A stretch of DNA of 64,000 nt from Sulfitobacter undariae (GTDB taxonomy: Bacteria; Pseudomonadota; Alphaproteobacteria; Rhodobacterales; Rhodobacteraceae): assembly GCF_014196805.1 (NCBI RefSeq), contig NZ_JACIEI010000003.1:186001-250000 (forward strand). The letters run 5' to 3'. This document shows positions 19,560 through 28,563 of this stretch, one piece after another. The notes under the pieces were generated by a model that was not told the origin of the DNA, searched no databases, and worked only from the letters and a program-made list of their open reading frames with translations. Both the position numbers and the translations under genes were made by a program. Numbering within the stretch: the first letter of the stretch is position 1; the number at the start of each line of letters is the position of its first letter.

Positions 19560-20645
19560 ATGGACAGCCAGACACCCCGCCTAGAAATCCGCAACCTGCG
19601 CCGCAGCTTTGAAGGGCGTGCGGTGGTGGATGATGTGAGCCTGAAAATCCTACCCGGTCAGGTGACGTGCCTGCTGGGGCCGTCAGGCTGCGGCAAATCG
19701 ACAACCCTGCGCATGATTGCTGGGGTTGAGATGCAAGACAGCGGCACCATTCACGTGGATGGCAAGCTGATCTGCGACACGGTTTTCCGCGTGCCACCCG
19801 AGCGGCGCGAGATTGGTCTGATGTTTCAGGATTTCGCGCTGTTTCCGCATCTGAGTGTGGCCGACAATGTGGGCTATGGATTGACGGGTACAAAGGCATC
19901 TAAACGCGAAAGGGTGGAAGAGCTGCTTAGGCGCGTGGACCTGATCCGCTTTATTGATGGCTATCCACATCAATTGTCGGGCGGCGAGCAACAGCGCGTT
20001 GCATTGGCGCGTGCACTGGCCCCGCGTCCGCGCATCATGTTGATGGACGAGCCGTTTAGCGGCCTTGATAATCGTCTGCGTGATGGTATCCGTGATGAAA
20101 CATTGAGCATCCTCAAAGAGGAAGACACCGCCGTTTTGCTGGTCACCCATGAACCAGACGAGGCGATGCGCATGGCCGATGAAATTGCACTGATGCGGGA
20201 TGGCAAGATCGTGCAGCAAGGCGCGCCGTATAACGTCTATACCCGTCCGATTGATCGCGCTTCGGTCTCGTTTTTCTCGGATGCGAATGTGGTGCGGGCA
20301 GATGTCACTGGAGCGCTGGCGCATACGGCTTTCGGGCGGTTCCTTGCCCCCGGTGTGCCGGATGGTACTGCTGTTGATATCGTTTTTCGCCCCCAACACG
20401 TGCGCATTGATTTTGACCGCGCAGGCAAAGGCCCTCTGCCCACTGCGGCAGATGGCACACCCGCCCGCGCTGTTGTGGAACGGGCGCGGTTTATGGGCAA
20501 TGAAAGCCTTGTAGAATTCCGCATGGACCACGATGGTACATTGGTGAATGCCACAGTGCCGAATGTGTTTATGCCCACACGCGGCACGGTGATGTGGCTG
20601 ACCATCAGGCGCGATAAATGTTTCGTCTTTCCAGTGGACGCCTAA
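19560..20645 (+). CDS. ABC transporter ATP-binding protein (FbpC/PotA-like) without permease neighbours
   Basis: Cytoplasmic ATPase of 361 residues. Walker A GPSGCGKST at about residues 40-48, Q-loop MFQDFALFPHLSV near 89, signature LSGGEQQRVALARAL near 140, Walker B IMLMDEPFSGLD near 160, H-loop VTHEPDEA near 196. A C-terminal TOBE-like beta domain (about 245-360) places it with iron, spermidine or thiamine importers. No ABC permease or binding protein gene adjoins it; the upstream gene is a symporter-like permease and downstream are two Lin0512 proteins. Whether it serves an unlinked permease cannot be told. Confidence 0.9.
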   Translation: MDSQTPRLEIRNLRRSFEGRAVVDDVSLKILPGQVTCLLGPSGCGKSTTLRMIAGVEMQDSGTIHVDGKLICDTVFRVPPERREIGLMFQDFALFPHLSVADNVGYGLTGTKASKRERVEELLRRVDLIRFIDGYPHQLSGGEQQRVALARALAPRPRIMLMDEPFSGLDNRLRDGIRDETLSILKEEDTAVLLVTHEPDEAMRMADEIALMRDGKIVQQGAPYNVYTRPIDRASVSFFSDANVVRADVTGALAHTAFGRFLAPGVPDGTAVDIVFRPQHVRIDFDRAGKGPLPTAADGTPARAVVERARFMGNESLVEFRMDHDGTLVNATVPNVFMPTRGTVMWLTIRRDKCFVFPVDA

Positions 20646-20659
20646 AGCGAGGACTTGTG

Positions 20660-21007
20660 ATGCAAAAGCTGTTGGTGGAATTCGGTATGGGCACGTCGCT
20701 GCGGCGCGGTGACTATACCCAAGCAGCCGAGCGCGCAGTCAAAGACGCGCTTTGGCATAACTCGATCAATCTGGCAGAGCTGTTCGGCTTTGACAAAGCA
20801 GACATGCAGATCACCCTCGATGTGGGAGTACAAAAGCCCGATGAGGTTGACGCAGATGTGCTGCGCGCTGTTTTCCCCTATGGCAATGTGACGGTGAATA
20901 TCGTGAAGGGGGGGCTGGACGTGCCGCGCCCCGAAGGCACGGGCAATCCGACAATCATGGCGAATGTGGCCCTATCCGTTGGATTTGACATGGAGAAACG
21001 CTCATGA
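20660..21007 (+). CDS. Lin0512 family protein, copy 1
   Basis: 115-residue protein of the uncharacterised Lin0512 family, starting MQKLLVEFGMGTSLRRGDYTQAAERAVKDALWHNS, with alternating strands and helices and a VGVQKPDEVD segment. GCGAGGA precedes the ATG at 20660. The stop overlaps the next start by ATGA, and the next gene is a paralogue, so the pair probably forms a heteromer. The family is conserved but has no known reaction. Linked in one run with an ABC ATPase. Confidence 0.8.
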   Translation: MQKLLVEFGMGTSLRRGDYTQAAERAVKDALWHNSINLAELFGFDKADMQITLDVGVQKPDEVDADVLRAVFPYGNVTVNIVKGGLDVPRPEGTGNPTIMANVALSVGFDMEKRS

Positions 21008-21360
21008 CCGAACAACGGGTGATCATCGAAATGGGCATGGGCAATGACCTGCACGGTATGGATTACACCAAAGCCGCCAAACGTGCGATTGAAGACGCCT
21101 TGCGCCATTCATCCTTGCCGATGTTTGGGGTGCTGGAACTGCCTTTCGACGCGATGCGGGTACAGGTGACCGTTGCGGTGCAAGAGCCTGACGCGCTGGA
21201 TCTGGACGCGCTGCGGGCGACTTTGCCACGCGGACAGGCTGAAGTGCGTGCGGTGCACGGTGGTTTAAATGTGTCCAGTAACGGCGAGACGATTGTCGTG
21301 GCCCAAGCCAGCGTTGAGGCGTTTTTACCGCCGCAAACGGGATGGGCGCTGAAAGACTAA
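21004..21360 (+). CDS. Lin0512 family protein, copy 2
   Basis: 118-residue paralogue of the preceding protein: EMGMGNDLHGMDYTKAAKRAIEDALRHSSLP mirrors the EFGMGTSLRRGDYTQAAERAVKDALWHNS of copy 1, and VAVQEPDALD mirrors VGVQKPDEVD. The conserved G-x-G-x-x-L and D-Y-T-[KQ]-A-A residues are probably structural or active-site. Translation is coupled by ATGA. It converges with a WYL regulator only 10 bases away. Function unknown. Confidence 0.8.
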   Translation: MTEQRVIIEMGMGNDLHGMDYTKAAKRAIEDALRHSSLPMFGVLELPFDAMRVQVTVAVQEPDALDLDALRATLPRGQAEVRAVHGGLNVSSNGETIVVAQASVEAFLPPQTGWALKD

Positions 21361-21370
21361 GGCCAAAGAA

Positions 21371-22036
21371 CTAAGGGACGTAGTCCGCCAAGGTTTTACC
21401 TGCCTCGTCGCTGAACAGTTGGGGCAGAGCCTCGGCAGAGTTGATCAGGTCCAGCCGGAAAACGCGGTGAGCATTTCGCAGTTCGCACCATGCGGTCAGG
21501 GTCCAAATGCGGCTCCAGTACTCAAGATGCAGGGGGCGTATCGAGCGTGAGGTCACGGCACCATTGCCAGAGGTATAGGTGATCCGCAATTTTTGCCGCG
21601 CTTTGATCGCGGCGCGTAGGGTCGGGATTTGTGACAACCCCTTTGCAGGATCGGAAAACGCCGAGGCTGCGAATTTCCACGCGTCTGCCTGTGCCACTGC
21701 GGTTTGCGGCAGCACAGCGTCCAGTTTATCCGACAGGCTATTGGCAGCGCTGCGCATTTGCGGATCTGCGACTTCGGCCGCAATGGCCAACCCCAATTCC
21801 AGCGCCTCCAACTCGGCTTGGCTCAGCGAGAGCGGGGGCAGGGTGATGGTGTGGTTCAGACGGTAGCCCGTGCCGCGCGTGCCTGTGACGGGCACACCCG
21901 AAGCCGCGAGGCTGTCCATGTCACGGTATAGTGTGCGCACAGAGACATCCATCCGCCGGGCCAGCGCATTGGCCGTATGCAAATTTCCGTCCCGCAGGAT
22001 GGTCAGGATATCAAAAAGGCGGTCAGATCGCGACAT
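21371..22036 (-). CDS. YafY/PafC-type transcriptional regulator (HTH-11 + WYL)
   Basis: 221 residues. An N-terminal winged helix (about 5-55: RLFDILTILRDGNLHTANALARRMDVSVRTLYRDMDSL) is followed by a helical linker and a WYL domain (about 135-205: KLRITYTSGNGAVTSRSIRPLHLEYWSRIWTLTAWCELRNAHRVFRLDLI). WYL domains sense ligands, often nucleic acid or stress-related molecules. It is transcribed away from tatA; the roughly 175-bp gap up to the tatA start may hold both promoters. Target genes are unknown. Confidence 0.88.
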   Translation of the reverse strand: MSRSDRLFDILTILRDGNLHTANALARRMDVSVRTLYRDMDSLAASGVPVTGTRGTGYRLNHTITLPPLSLSQAELEALELGLAIAAEVADPQMRSAANSLSDKLDAVLPQTAVAQADAWKFAASAFSDPAKGLSQIPTLRAAIKARQKLRITYTSGNGAVTSRSIRPLHLEYWSRIWTLTAWCELRNAHRVFRLDLINSAEALPQLFSDEAGKTLADYVP

Positions 22037-22212
22037 GATACTGACATAAACCTGTCAGTTGTGCGCGGCAAGACCGAAAATCGGCATCAAACTTGCGAGC
22101 GAGCAGCGCAAAATCATGTGTTTCCGGTTTTTGCTGCGTATGGTTTTTGCTACTCCAAATGGTGAAATCCTGCGTTGTGAGCAGGCATATTTTCTTTGAT
22201 AGGATGAATGAC

Positions 22213-22434
22213 ATGCTGAATAATATTGGTTTGCCGGGCCTGCTGCTGATCGCGGTGGTTGTATTGGTGCTTTTTGGACGTGGCAAAATCTCGTCTTTGA
22301 TGGGCGAAGTGGGCAAAGGCATCACCAGCTTTAAAAAGGGCATCAACGAGGGTGAGCAGCAGTTGAAAGACGACAAAGCGGATGACGTTGCTGACATCCC
22401 GCAGCCCGAAGTTGATACCAAGGACAAGGTGTAA
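22213..22434 (+). CDS. tatA: Sec-independent protein translocase subunit TatA
   Basis: Pore-forming subunit of the twin-arginine translocase, 73 residues. A single N-terminal membrane helix ([19 protein letters not shown]) is followed by the [24 protein letters not shown] hinge and amphipathic helix, then an acidic tail. I take the ATG at 22213, with AGGA eight bases upstream; in-frame ATGs at 22204 and 22093 lack such a site, and the longer form would bury the helix inside. Confidence 0.93.
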   Translation: MLNNIGLPGLLLIAVVVLVLFGRGKISSLMGEVGKGITSFKKGINEGEQQLKDDKADDVADIPQPEVDTKDKV

Positions 22435-22439
22435 CGCCC

Positions 22440-22919
22440 ATGTTCGATATTGGCATGACCGAAATGCTGGTGGTGGGGGTTGTGGCGTTGATCGTCGTGG
22501 GCCCCAAGGATCTACCGGTGATGTTTCGCCGCGTGGGCCAGTTTGTCGGCAAGGCCAAAGGCATGGCGCGGGAATTTTCCAGCGCCATGAATGATGCGGC
22601 TGACGAATCTGGCATGCGCGAAGTCTCAAGCAACCTCAGCAAATCGTTAAAGGCGGCGACCAACCCAATTGGCACGGCGATGGACGGTGTCAAAGACGCG
22701 ACCAAAGGTCTGGTGGATATCGAAGCCCCCAGCGAGACAACCAAATTGTCAGCAGAGCGGGCCGAAAATGTGAAACGCATTCAGGCCAGCACAGCGCGCT
22801 CGGCGGCTGAGCGCAAAGCGCGTGAAGCCCAAGAGGCGATGGAAAAGGCCGACGAGCTGGAAGCATCGCTACAAGAGTCTTTGGCGCAGAAGCCTGATGT
22901 GAAGAAAGCAGATACATGA
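22440..22919 (+). CDS. tatB: Sec-independent protein translocase subunit TatB
   Basis: TatB partner of TatC in twin-arginine signal recognition. 159 residues: the start [35 protein letters not shown] is diagnostic, including the helix-breaking GPKDLP; an amphipathic helix and a long charged, Ala/Glu-rich coiled-coil tail follow. It begins 5 bases after tatA and overlaps tatC by ATGA. Confidence 0.95.
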   Translation: MFDIGMTEMLVVGVVALIVVGPKDLPVMFRRVGQFVGKAKGMAREFSSAMNDAADESGMREVSSNLSKSLKAATNPIGTAMDGVKDATKGLVDIEAPSETTKLSAERAENVKRIQASTARSAAERKAREAQEAMEKADELEASLQESLAQKPDVKKADT

Positions 22920-23851
22920 GTGCCAGCGATAACGATATTGACGACAGCGCCGCCCCGCTGATCGAACATCTGGCCGAGTTGCGCACGCGGCTGATCCGTT
23001 CTGTTCTGGCCTTTGTGGTCGGGATGATCATCTGCTTTTCTTTCGGCAGTGCGATCCTTGATTTCCTGTTGGTCCCGATTGAACAAACCATGCGCAATCT
23101 GGGTAATCCGAACCCTGTGATGCAATATACCGCACCGCAAGAATACTTTTTTACGTTGATTCGCATCTCGATGGTTGGCGGGCTTGCCATTAGCTTTCCC
23201 GTGATCGCGACACAGCTTTGGCGGTTTGTGGCACCGGGCTTGTATAAAAACGAAAAGAATGCGTTTTTGCCGTTTCTGATTGCATCTCCGATGCTGTTTT
23301 TGCTGGGGGCGTCCTTTGCGCATTATGTGGTTGTGCCACTGGCGATGCAGTTCTTCCTCGGCTTCTCGGATGCGGCGTCTTACCTGTCTGCGATGCTTGC
23401 GAATGGTGAGGTGAAGACCTCGGGTATCGACATTGTGTTCAACGGTAAGGTGAATGAAAGCCTTGATATCACGTTGAAAATGATCGTCGCCTTTGGCCTG
23501 TGCTTCCAATTGCCTGTGCTGTTGACGCTGATGGGCAAGGCGGGGCTGGTCACAGCCGAAGGCCTGCGCAACGTGCGTAAATACGCGCTGGTAGGGATTT
23601 TGTTGCTGGCCGCATTGGTGACGCCGCCTGATGTTGTGACGCAGTTGATCTTGTTTGTTGTGGTCTACGGGCTTTATGAAATCTCGATTTTCCTTGTGTC
23701 ACGTGTTGATGCCAAACGTGAAAAGCAACTGCGCGAAGATGGTTTTTACGACGAGGATGACATCGCTGCTGATTTTGAAGCCATGGCCGATGAGATGGAG
23801 AATGACAGCCCGATTGTTGAAGACACAGACGTTGAGGACCGCGATAAATGA
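22916..23851 (+). CDS. tatC: Sec-independent protein translocase subunit TatC
   Basis: Receptor for twin-arginine signal peptides, 311 residues with six predicted helices. Landmarks are [20 protein letters not shown] at the N-terminus (with the conserved LxELRxR motif), [16 protein letters not shown] near residue 75, and [20 protein letters not shown] near 190. An acidic C-terminal extension ([25 protein letters not shown]) exceeds the usual length. It overlaps tatB and the following ATPase gene by four bases. Confidence 0.96.
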   Translation: MSASDNDIDDSAAPLIEHLAELRTRLIRSVLAFVVGMIICFSFGSAILDFLLVPIEQTMRNLGNPNPVMQYTAPQEYFFTLIRISMVGGLAISFPVIATQLWRFVAPGLYKNEKNAFLPFLIASPMLFLLGASFAHYVVVPLAMQFFLGFSDAASYLSAMLANGEVKTSGIDIVFNGKVNESLDITLKMIVAFGLCFQLPVLLTLMGKAGLVTAEGLRNVRKYALVGILLLAALVTPPDVVTQLILFVVVYGLYEISIFLVSRVDAKREKQLREDGFYDEDDIAADFEAMADEMENDSPIVEDTDVEDRDK

Positions 23852-24690
23852 TTGATGATCCTATGGACCGTATTGCACTGGCGCTGGAGCGGATGTCTCC
23901 GGCGCCTTTGGCGGCCCCTGATTTTACAACGGCCTCGGCCTTTGTCTGGCACACAGGACCGGACCGTCTGGAACCTATCGCGAAAGTATCCCGCGTTGAT
24001 CTATCATTGCTGCTGGGGGTAGAGCGCACGCGCGACACCTTGCTGCAAAACACATCGCAATTCGCGGCAGGATTGCCCGCAAATAATGCGTTGCTATGGG
24101 GCGCACGGGGTATGGGGAAATCTAGCCTTGTCAAAGCAATACACGGTGCCTTGCAAGGCGAGTTTCCTGCGCTGAAGATGGTTGAATTGCAACGCGAAGA
24201 CCTACCCTCAGTGGGACGTTTGCTAAACCTCCTACGCGGCGCGCCTGAGCGTTTTATCCTGTTTTGCGATGATCTGAGCTTTGGCCATGATGATGCGCAT
24301 TACAAATCGCTCAAGGCGGTTCTGGATGGCGGGATCGAGGGGCGGCCTGAAAATGTCGTGCTTTATGCCACGTCTAACCGCCGCCATTTGATGCCACGTG
24401 ACATGATTGAAAACGAACGTGGTTCAGCGATCAATCCTGCCGAAGCGGTTGAGGAAAAAGTATCCCTTTCGGATCGGTTTGGTCTGTGGTTGGGCTTTCA
24501 TGCCTGCGATCAGGATCAATATCTGGCGATGATCCGTGGCTATTGTGATGCGCATGGGGTCGCGATTGATGACGCCACATTGCGCGCCGAAGCGATTGAG
24601 TGGCAGGCCACCCGTGGCAGCAGATCAGGTCGTGTGGCTTGGCAGTATTTTACGGACCTTGCAGGGCGCAAAGGCGTTTCTCTGCAATAA
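23848..24690 (+). CDS. DUF815-type AAA family ATPase
   Basis: 280-residue P-loop ATPase of the DUF815 family. Walker A is WGARGMGKSSLVKAI near residue 95, Walker B FILFCDDLSF near 136, and a sensor-like VLYATSNRRHLMPRDM near 175; GLWLGFHACDQDQYLAMI follows as in AAA small domains. The ATG overlaps tatC. The family is widespread and uncharacterised; co-expression with Tat is a neighbourhood clue only. It is followed by a terminator. Confidence 0.85.
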   Translation: MIDDPMDRIALALERMSPAPLAAPDFTTASAFVWHTGPDRLEPIAKVSRVDLSLLLGVERTRDTLLQNTSQFAAGLPANNALLWGARGMGKSSLVKAIHGALQGEFPALKMVELQREDLPSVGRLLNLLRGAPERFILFCDDLSFGHDDAHYKSLKAVLDGGIEGRPENVVLYATSNRRHLMPRDMIENERGSAINPAEAVEEKVSLSDRFGLWLGFHACDQDQYLAMIRGYCDAHGVAIDDATLRAEAIEWQATRGSRSGRVAWQYFTDLAGRKGVSLQ

Positions 24691-24697
24691 GGCATCG

Positions 24698-24737
24698 CTG
24701 TCGGCGCTCCTTGTATAGGACGCCGACAGGTTTTTTT
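24698..24737 (+). terminator. Rho-independent terminator after the tat operon
   Basis: A 9-bp stem CTGTCGGCG (24698-24706) / CGCCGACAG (24721-24729), extended inside the loop by TCC/GGA, is followed by G and seven T (24731-24737). It ends the tat-DUF815 transcript just before the converging lipoprotein gene at 24741; there is no T-run for the other strand. Confidence 0.9.
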
Positions 24738-24740
24738 CAC

Positions 24741-25976
24741 TTAGTTCAAATAGGGGTTCGGATCGACGCTGTCGAAGCCTTTGCGGACCTCGAAGTGTAC
24801 AAAAGAATCGTCACCGCTGCGCAGTTTGGCGATGCTTTGCCCGCGTGAAACTTTATCGCCTTTGGCGACTGAAACATCCGCAACGTTAGCATAAACCGTC
24901 AGCAGGTTGTTCGGGTGACGTACCACAACAATCGGCACGCCATCCGCGCTTTTGGTGATTGCTGCAACAGTGCCACCATCAGCCGCTTTTACCGATGTAC
25001 CGGGGGCTGCTTTGATGTTGATGCCCTCGTTTTTACCTTTGGAATATTCGCGGATGATTGTGCCGCTTACAGGGCGTACCAATTTGCCCGTCGCGGCGGG
25101 TTTTGTGGTTTTACCAACGTCTGCCACCGGTTTCGGAGCAGGCTTTGGCGCAGCTTTTTCGGCCGCTGTCGCGGTGGTTGCTGCAGCGGCAGGTGCGATT
25201 TTTTCCGCAGGCAATGGTTTGGCTGCAGACGGCGGCGTTGGCGTGCTGGAACCCGCTCCCGGTAGGGTGGTTGTCGGCACTGCGGTTTGTGCTGGTGCTG
25301 CCTTTGGTGGGTTTTGTGAGGCGACAGGGATCAGGAGGAACTGTCCTTCGCGGATAGCAAAATCAGATCCCAAGCCGTTCCATTCGGCCAGATCTTTGGC
25401 AGGAACGCCATAAAGGCGCGCCACGGTAAAGGCTGTTTCGCCGCGTTCTACTTTGTGGCGGACAGGCTCTTTACCTGTTTGGCCCGATGCAACAGGGGCC
25501 AATGCAGTTGTTTGCACGCCCGGTGTGGCTGGCACACGGTCAAGCGCACCACCTGCGACGGATGAGATGTCTACAGGCTTGATAGGCCCCGTGCTGAAGG
25601 CACCGGTTGCGGGCGAAGGTTCCGCCACGCGAGAGGGCAGTGCAATGATTTCGTCTTTGCGCAGGGTGACGCTTGGATCGATGCCGTTGTATTTTGCTAA
25701 TGTCGCAGTATCCAGACCAACGCGCGCGGCCACAGTGGCCAGTGTATCGCCGCGACGGGCGACTGCGACTTGGTAGTTGGGATAGGAGATCACGCCACGG
25801 TTATCGGGCAGGGGGCGTGTGGCAAGCTGCCCTTGGGCTGCATCGGCTGTGGTGAACCCGCCACTGGCACCGCGCAAGTCAAAATCCAGCGGCTTTTGGC
25901 ACGCTGCAAGTGTGATGCTGGCAACGCCAATCATAAGGGAAAGACGTAGCGAAACGCGCGTGTTCATTAATGTCAT
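24741..25976 (-). CDS. LysM/LytM (M23-like) lipoprotein, NlpD-like
   Basis: About 411 residues, exported. A lipobox LAAC follows the hydrophobic signal (LSLMIGVASITLAAC), so it should be a lipoprotein. Two LysM peptidoglycan-binding domains (about 65-110 and 170-215), a Pro/Ala/Lys-rich linker, then a LytM/M23 domain in the last 110 residues. The metal ligands look lost: the first HxxxD position reads KNEGINI and the HLHF block reads FVHFEV, so it is probably an amidase activator, not a peptidase. I choose the ATG at 25976, with AAGGA eight bases upstream. The order surE-pcm-this gene matches surE-pcm-nlpD. Confidence 0.87.
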   Translation of the reverse strand: MTLMNTRVSLRLSLMIGVASITLAACQKPLDFDLRGASGGFTTADAAQGQLATRPLPDNRGVISYPNYQVAVARRGDTLATVAARVGLDTATLAKYNGIDPSVTLRKDEIIALPSRVAEPSPATGAFSTGPIKPVDISSVAGGALDRVPATPGVQTTALAPVASGQTGKEPVRHKVERGETAFTVARLYGVPAKDLAEWNGLGSDFAIREGQFLLIPVASQNPPKAAPAQTAVPTTTLPGAGSSTPTPPSAAKPLPAEKIAPAAAATTATAAEKAAPKPAPKPVADVGKTTKPAATGKLVRPVSGTIIREYSKGKNEGINIKAAPGTSVKAADGGTVAAITKSADGVPIVVVRHPNNLLTVYANVADVSVAKGDKVSRGQSIAKLRSGDDSFVHFEVRKGFDSVDPNPYLN

Positions 25977-26037
25977 AGAAAGAGTCCTTGTCACTGCCGA
26001 TCCCGTATCCCCGAGAATTAGGTCGCTTATACATATA

Positions 26038-26703
26038 TTATGCGTCTTTGCCCAACCCTTCGAGTAAGGGAACGAAGCGAACAGAGCGCATTTCATCATA
26101 TTCCAGCCCATCGGCGGTTTTTCGCACACGAATAAGGTGCTGAACTGTGTCGGATTGGCCGACAGGCAACACCATAATGCCCCCGACCTTGAGTTGGGCC
26201 AGCAATGGGCCGGGGGGGTCTTCGGCGGCAGCGGTCACAATGATGCGGTCAAACGGGGCCTGTTCGGGTAAACCATAGCTGCCATCGGCGACAATCGCGG
26301 TGATGTTGGTCAGGTCCATCGCTTCAAACACGGCGCGGGCTTCGTGAACAAGACGGCGATGCCTGTCGATCGTATAAACGCGGCGGGCCAGTTTGGAGAG
26401 GATTGCCGCCTGATAGCCAGACCCCGTTCCGATTTCGAGTACTTTATCACGGGGGCTGATTTCCAAAGCTTGGGTCATCAGGCCCACAACCGAGGGCTGG
26501 CTGATCGTCTGACCACAGGCAATGGGCAGTGGCATGTCTTCGTAGGCGCGTTCGGAGAAGATGCCACGAATGAAGGGGCTGCGGTCCACCGCCTCCATGG
26601 CGCTCAGGACAATATTATCCGTCACGCCCTTTGAACGCAGCGCATAGAGGAACTGCATCTTGCGTTCTGCATCTGTTGGCCTGTCGTCGGGCAGCTCGTT
26701 CAT
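26038..26703 (-). CDS. pcm: Protein-L-isoaspartate O-methyltransferase
   Basis: Uses S-adenosylmethionine to repair isoaspartyl residues in damaged proteins. 221 residues: [27 protein letters not shown] (about 55-80) is the substrate-binding signature, [19 protein letters not shown] (about 90-108) the SAM motif I, followed by post-I ([11 protein letters not shown]) and motif II ([14 protein letters not shown]). It overlaps the surE stop by four bases, as in many proteobacteria. Confidence 0.96.
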   Translation of the reverse strand: MNELPDDRPTDAERKMQFLYALRSKGVTDNIVLSAMEAVDRSPFIRGIFSERAYEDMPLPIACGQTISQPSVVGLMTQALEISPRDKVLEIGTGSGYQAAILSKLARRVYTIDRHRRLVHEARAVFEAMDLTNITAIVADGSYGLPEQAPFDRIIVTAAAEDPPGPLLAQLKVGGIMVLPVGQSDTVQHLIRVRKTADGLEYDEMRSVRFVPLLEGLGKDA

Positions 26704-27485
26704 GTGTTGAGGTCCGAAATGCCATCAAAAGCGTCGTGGGCTGTAAGATCGGCACGCATGGGCGTGACAGAAATATAGCCGTCAAGGTTCACTGCGGCAT
26801 CGGTGCCTTGTGCAGGGGGCGTGTGTTGGTCACCGCCAGCAATCCACAAGAACCTGCGCCCGTTCGGGGAGACATGCGGGATGGTTGAAAAATTCACACC
26901 AGGTCTGCGGCCTTGAGGGGCGAGGCGAATGCCTTTGACCTCGGTCGCAGCGATGGGCGGGAAGTTGACGTTCCAGAACAACCCATAGCCATTTGCATCA
27001 TTTTCTTTTTGCGACAGGATGCGGCGGCAGACGTCTGCGCCATGTTGCGCGGCAGCTTCAAAGGGGTCGTCCAGACCGTTGTTATTGGGGCCAAAGTACT
27101 GGGACAGAGCGACAGAAGGAACACCCTGCAAAGCGCCCTCAATTGCGGCGCCGATTGTACCGGAGTAGAGCGTGTTTTCAGATGCGTTATTGCCACGGTT
27201 GACGCCTGACAGGATCAGGTCGGGACGGGCGTCTTTCATGGGGTCATATAGGGCGCAGAGTACACAATCAGCCGGACTGCCTTCAATCATATAGCGGCGT
27301 GTGCCAAGCTGTGTGATCAGTGTTGGTTTGGTGTAATTGATGCAATGGGCAACGCCTGATTGCTCAAAGGCTGGCGCAACTGTCCAGACCTCGCCATCCG
27401 GTCCTGCCAGTGTTTCTGCAATGCCTGCCAGAGCCTTCAGCCCCGGTGCATTAATACCGTCGTCATTTGTGATCAGAATACGCAC
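26700..27485 (-). CDS. surE: 5'-nucleotidase SurE (start codon rebuilt by the island)
   Basis: Metal-dependent nucleoside 5'-monophosphatase, 261 residues. The N-terminal [15 protein letters not shown] carries the Asp-Asp metal pair; [23 protein letters not shown] (about 95-117) is the other active-site block; the C-terminus is complete. It starts with GTG at 27485, at the left end of the inserted element. The displaced copy at 34962 shows an ancestral ATG, so start codon and upstream region now come from the island. Only a weak AGAGG lies upstream, about 13 bases before GTG. Expression level could differ from relatives; pcm is coupled downstream. Confidence 0.95.
   Translation of the reverse strand: MRILITNDDGINAPGLKALAGIAETLAGPDGEVWTVAPAFEQSGVAHCINYTKPTLITQLGTRRYMIEGSPADCVLCALYDPMKDARPDLILSGVNRGNNASENTLYSGTIGAAIEGALQGVPSVALSQYFGPNNNGLDDPFEAAAQHGADVCRRILSQKENDANGYGLFWNVNFPPIAATEVKGIRLAPQGRRPGVNFSTIPHVSPNGRRFLWIAGGDQHTPPAQGTDAAVNLDGYISVTPMRADLTAHDAFDGISDLNT
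27465..27484. repeat. attL-like direct repeat in the surE start region
   Basis: ATTTGTGATCAGAATACGCA on the plus strand; it matches 34942-34961 except for A against G at base 16. It encodes RILITN of surE on the minus strand. The 15-bp perfect part, ATTTGTGATCAGAAT, is the probable crossover core. Confidence 0.85.
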
Positions 27486-27537
27486 TTTGCTACTTAACCT
27501 CTTGATTTAATTTGTTTTAGCGGCAAAGGTATTGCGT

Positions 27538-27559
27538 TGATACTCACCTTGATACTCAC
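27538..27559. repeat. Tandem 12-bp TGATACTCAC repeats, left end (candidate integrase arm sites)
   Basis: Two direct copies of TGATACTCAC with 12-bp period (27538-27547 and 27550-27559), about 55 bases inside attL. The same motif with the same 12-bp spacing is found at the right end, so they are likely arm-type sites for the integrase or its excision factor. Confidence 0.65.
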
Positions 27560-27773
27560 AATTTTGACGGTTGCATCGGCCTAGCCAGATGGTCCCCCTT
27601 TATCGCCGAACTTTTTTTCAACGTAAACCGAAGAAAGCTCTAATGTGGCCCTGTTGGCCTGATTTTATTGGTTTTACGGTGCCCACAAATATTCTGAAAC
27701 GCATTCTGGTATCTTTCCCTTGCCCAATCCTGCGGTTGCGCTTCATAGTTCGTCAAAACAGGGGGGCATCACG

Positions 27774-27977
27774 GTGAAAGTAACGACGACTACAAGCTAT
27801 ACTGATATAGACGGAGATTACGGCGGTTCTGTTGATGGGGTCGAAGTAACTTGCGACCGTTGCGGACATTCCGAACAAAGCGCGGGAACCCATGACGGTT
27901 CTTTGAAGCGTTGCGCCTACCTTCTTCGGGAAAACTGCCCGCAGAACGAGAACAACTTTTACGTTGTTGAAGAATAG
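27774..27977 (+). CDS. Small Cys-rich island protein (CxxC)
   Basis: 67-residue acidic protein if started at GTG 27774, preceded by a GGGGGG run eight bases upstream; an ATG at 27720 would add 18 residues. It has a CDRCG knuckle near residue 27 and two more Cys (RCAYLLRENCP), so it could bind zinc, and it ends ENNFYVVEE. Small proteins of this pattern are familiar from alphaproteobacterial phages and islands, but I know of no function. First gene at the left end of the element, on the opposite strand to the cargo operon. Confidence 0.6.
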   Translation: MKVTTTTSYTDIDGDYGGSVDGVEVTCDRCGHSEQSAGTHDGSLKRCAYLLRENCPQNENNFYVVEE

Positions 27978-28104
27978 CATTTCGACAGTCAACTTAAAAT
28001 AAAGGTTGGAAGTGCCCAATTTTGGTAGTTTTCCGCTTGTTTTCATTGGCTTCACTTACCATCTCTTCTCAAGAGTAACGGCGATAAATCACAACAACAA
28101 TTTG

Positions 28105-28563
28105 ATGGAACCAAAAATGGATATTCGAGCAATCTACGAACTTAAACGACAGGGCTTTTTGATTGGTTACACGCAAAACCCAGAACGGTTTGACGACGCC
28201 CTAGCGTTTGCTTACGAAAACCGTCTTGCGCCCGTGTTTCATGAAGTGATTTTGCGCGAAACACATGGTGAAGACCCTTTCAAGGATGCTTACGCCGTTT
28301 CCGCTGAATTTATGAACGAAGTTCTGGACTATATTGATGAACGGTGGCGCGACAAAAAATTTGATGAACTAGGGTTCTATGACTTGGAAAGCCATTTCGG
28401 AGGTCACCACGCAAAAAGGATAGAGTTGATTCATACGATTGAATACGCTCGGATTACAGGCCGCTTTGACGATGACCTTTACAATGCAGTTGAATCAAAC
28501 GCACCATCCGAAGCAAATTCGATAGACAGCACTTTTTCAGCGAACGACGTAAATTTCAATTAA
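28105..28563 (+). CDS. Island protein of unknown function
   Basis: About 152 residues from ATG 28105 (MEPKMDIRAIYELKRQG); ATG 28117 is an alternative and neither has a strong ribosome site. Acidic, mostly helical, aromatic-rich (FHEVILRETHGEDPFKDAY), with a disordered Ser/Asn tail. No signal peptide, membrane segment or known motif. Same strand as the CxxC gene, 127 bases downstream of it. It ends at a terminator-like hairpin shared with the converging operon. Confidence 0.55.
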   Translation: MEPKMDIRAIYELKRQGFLIGYTQNPERFDDALAFAYENRLAPVFHEVILRETHGEDPFKDAYAVSAEFMNEVLDYIDERWRDKKFDELGFYDLESHFGGHHAKRIELIHTIEYARITGRFDDDLYNAVESNAPSEANSIDSTFSANDVNFN

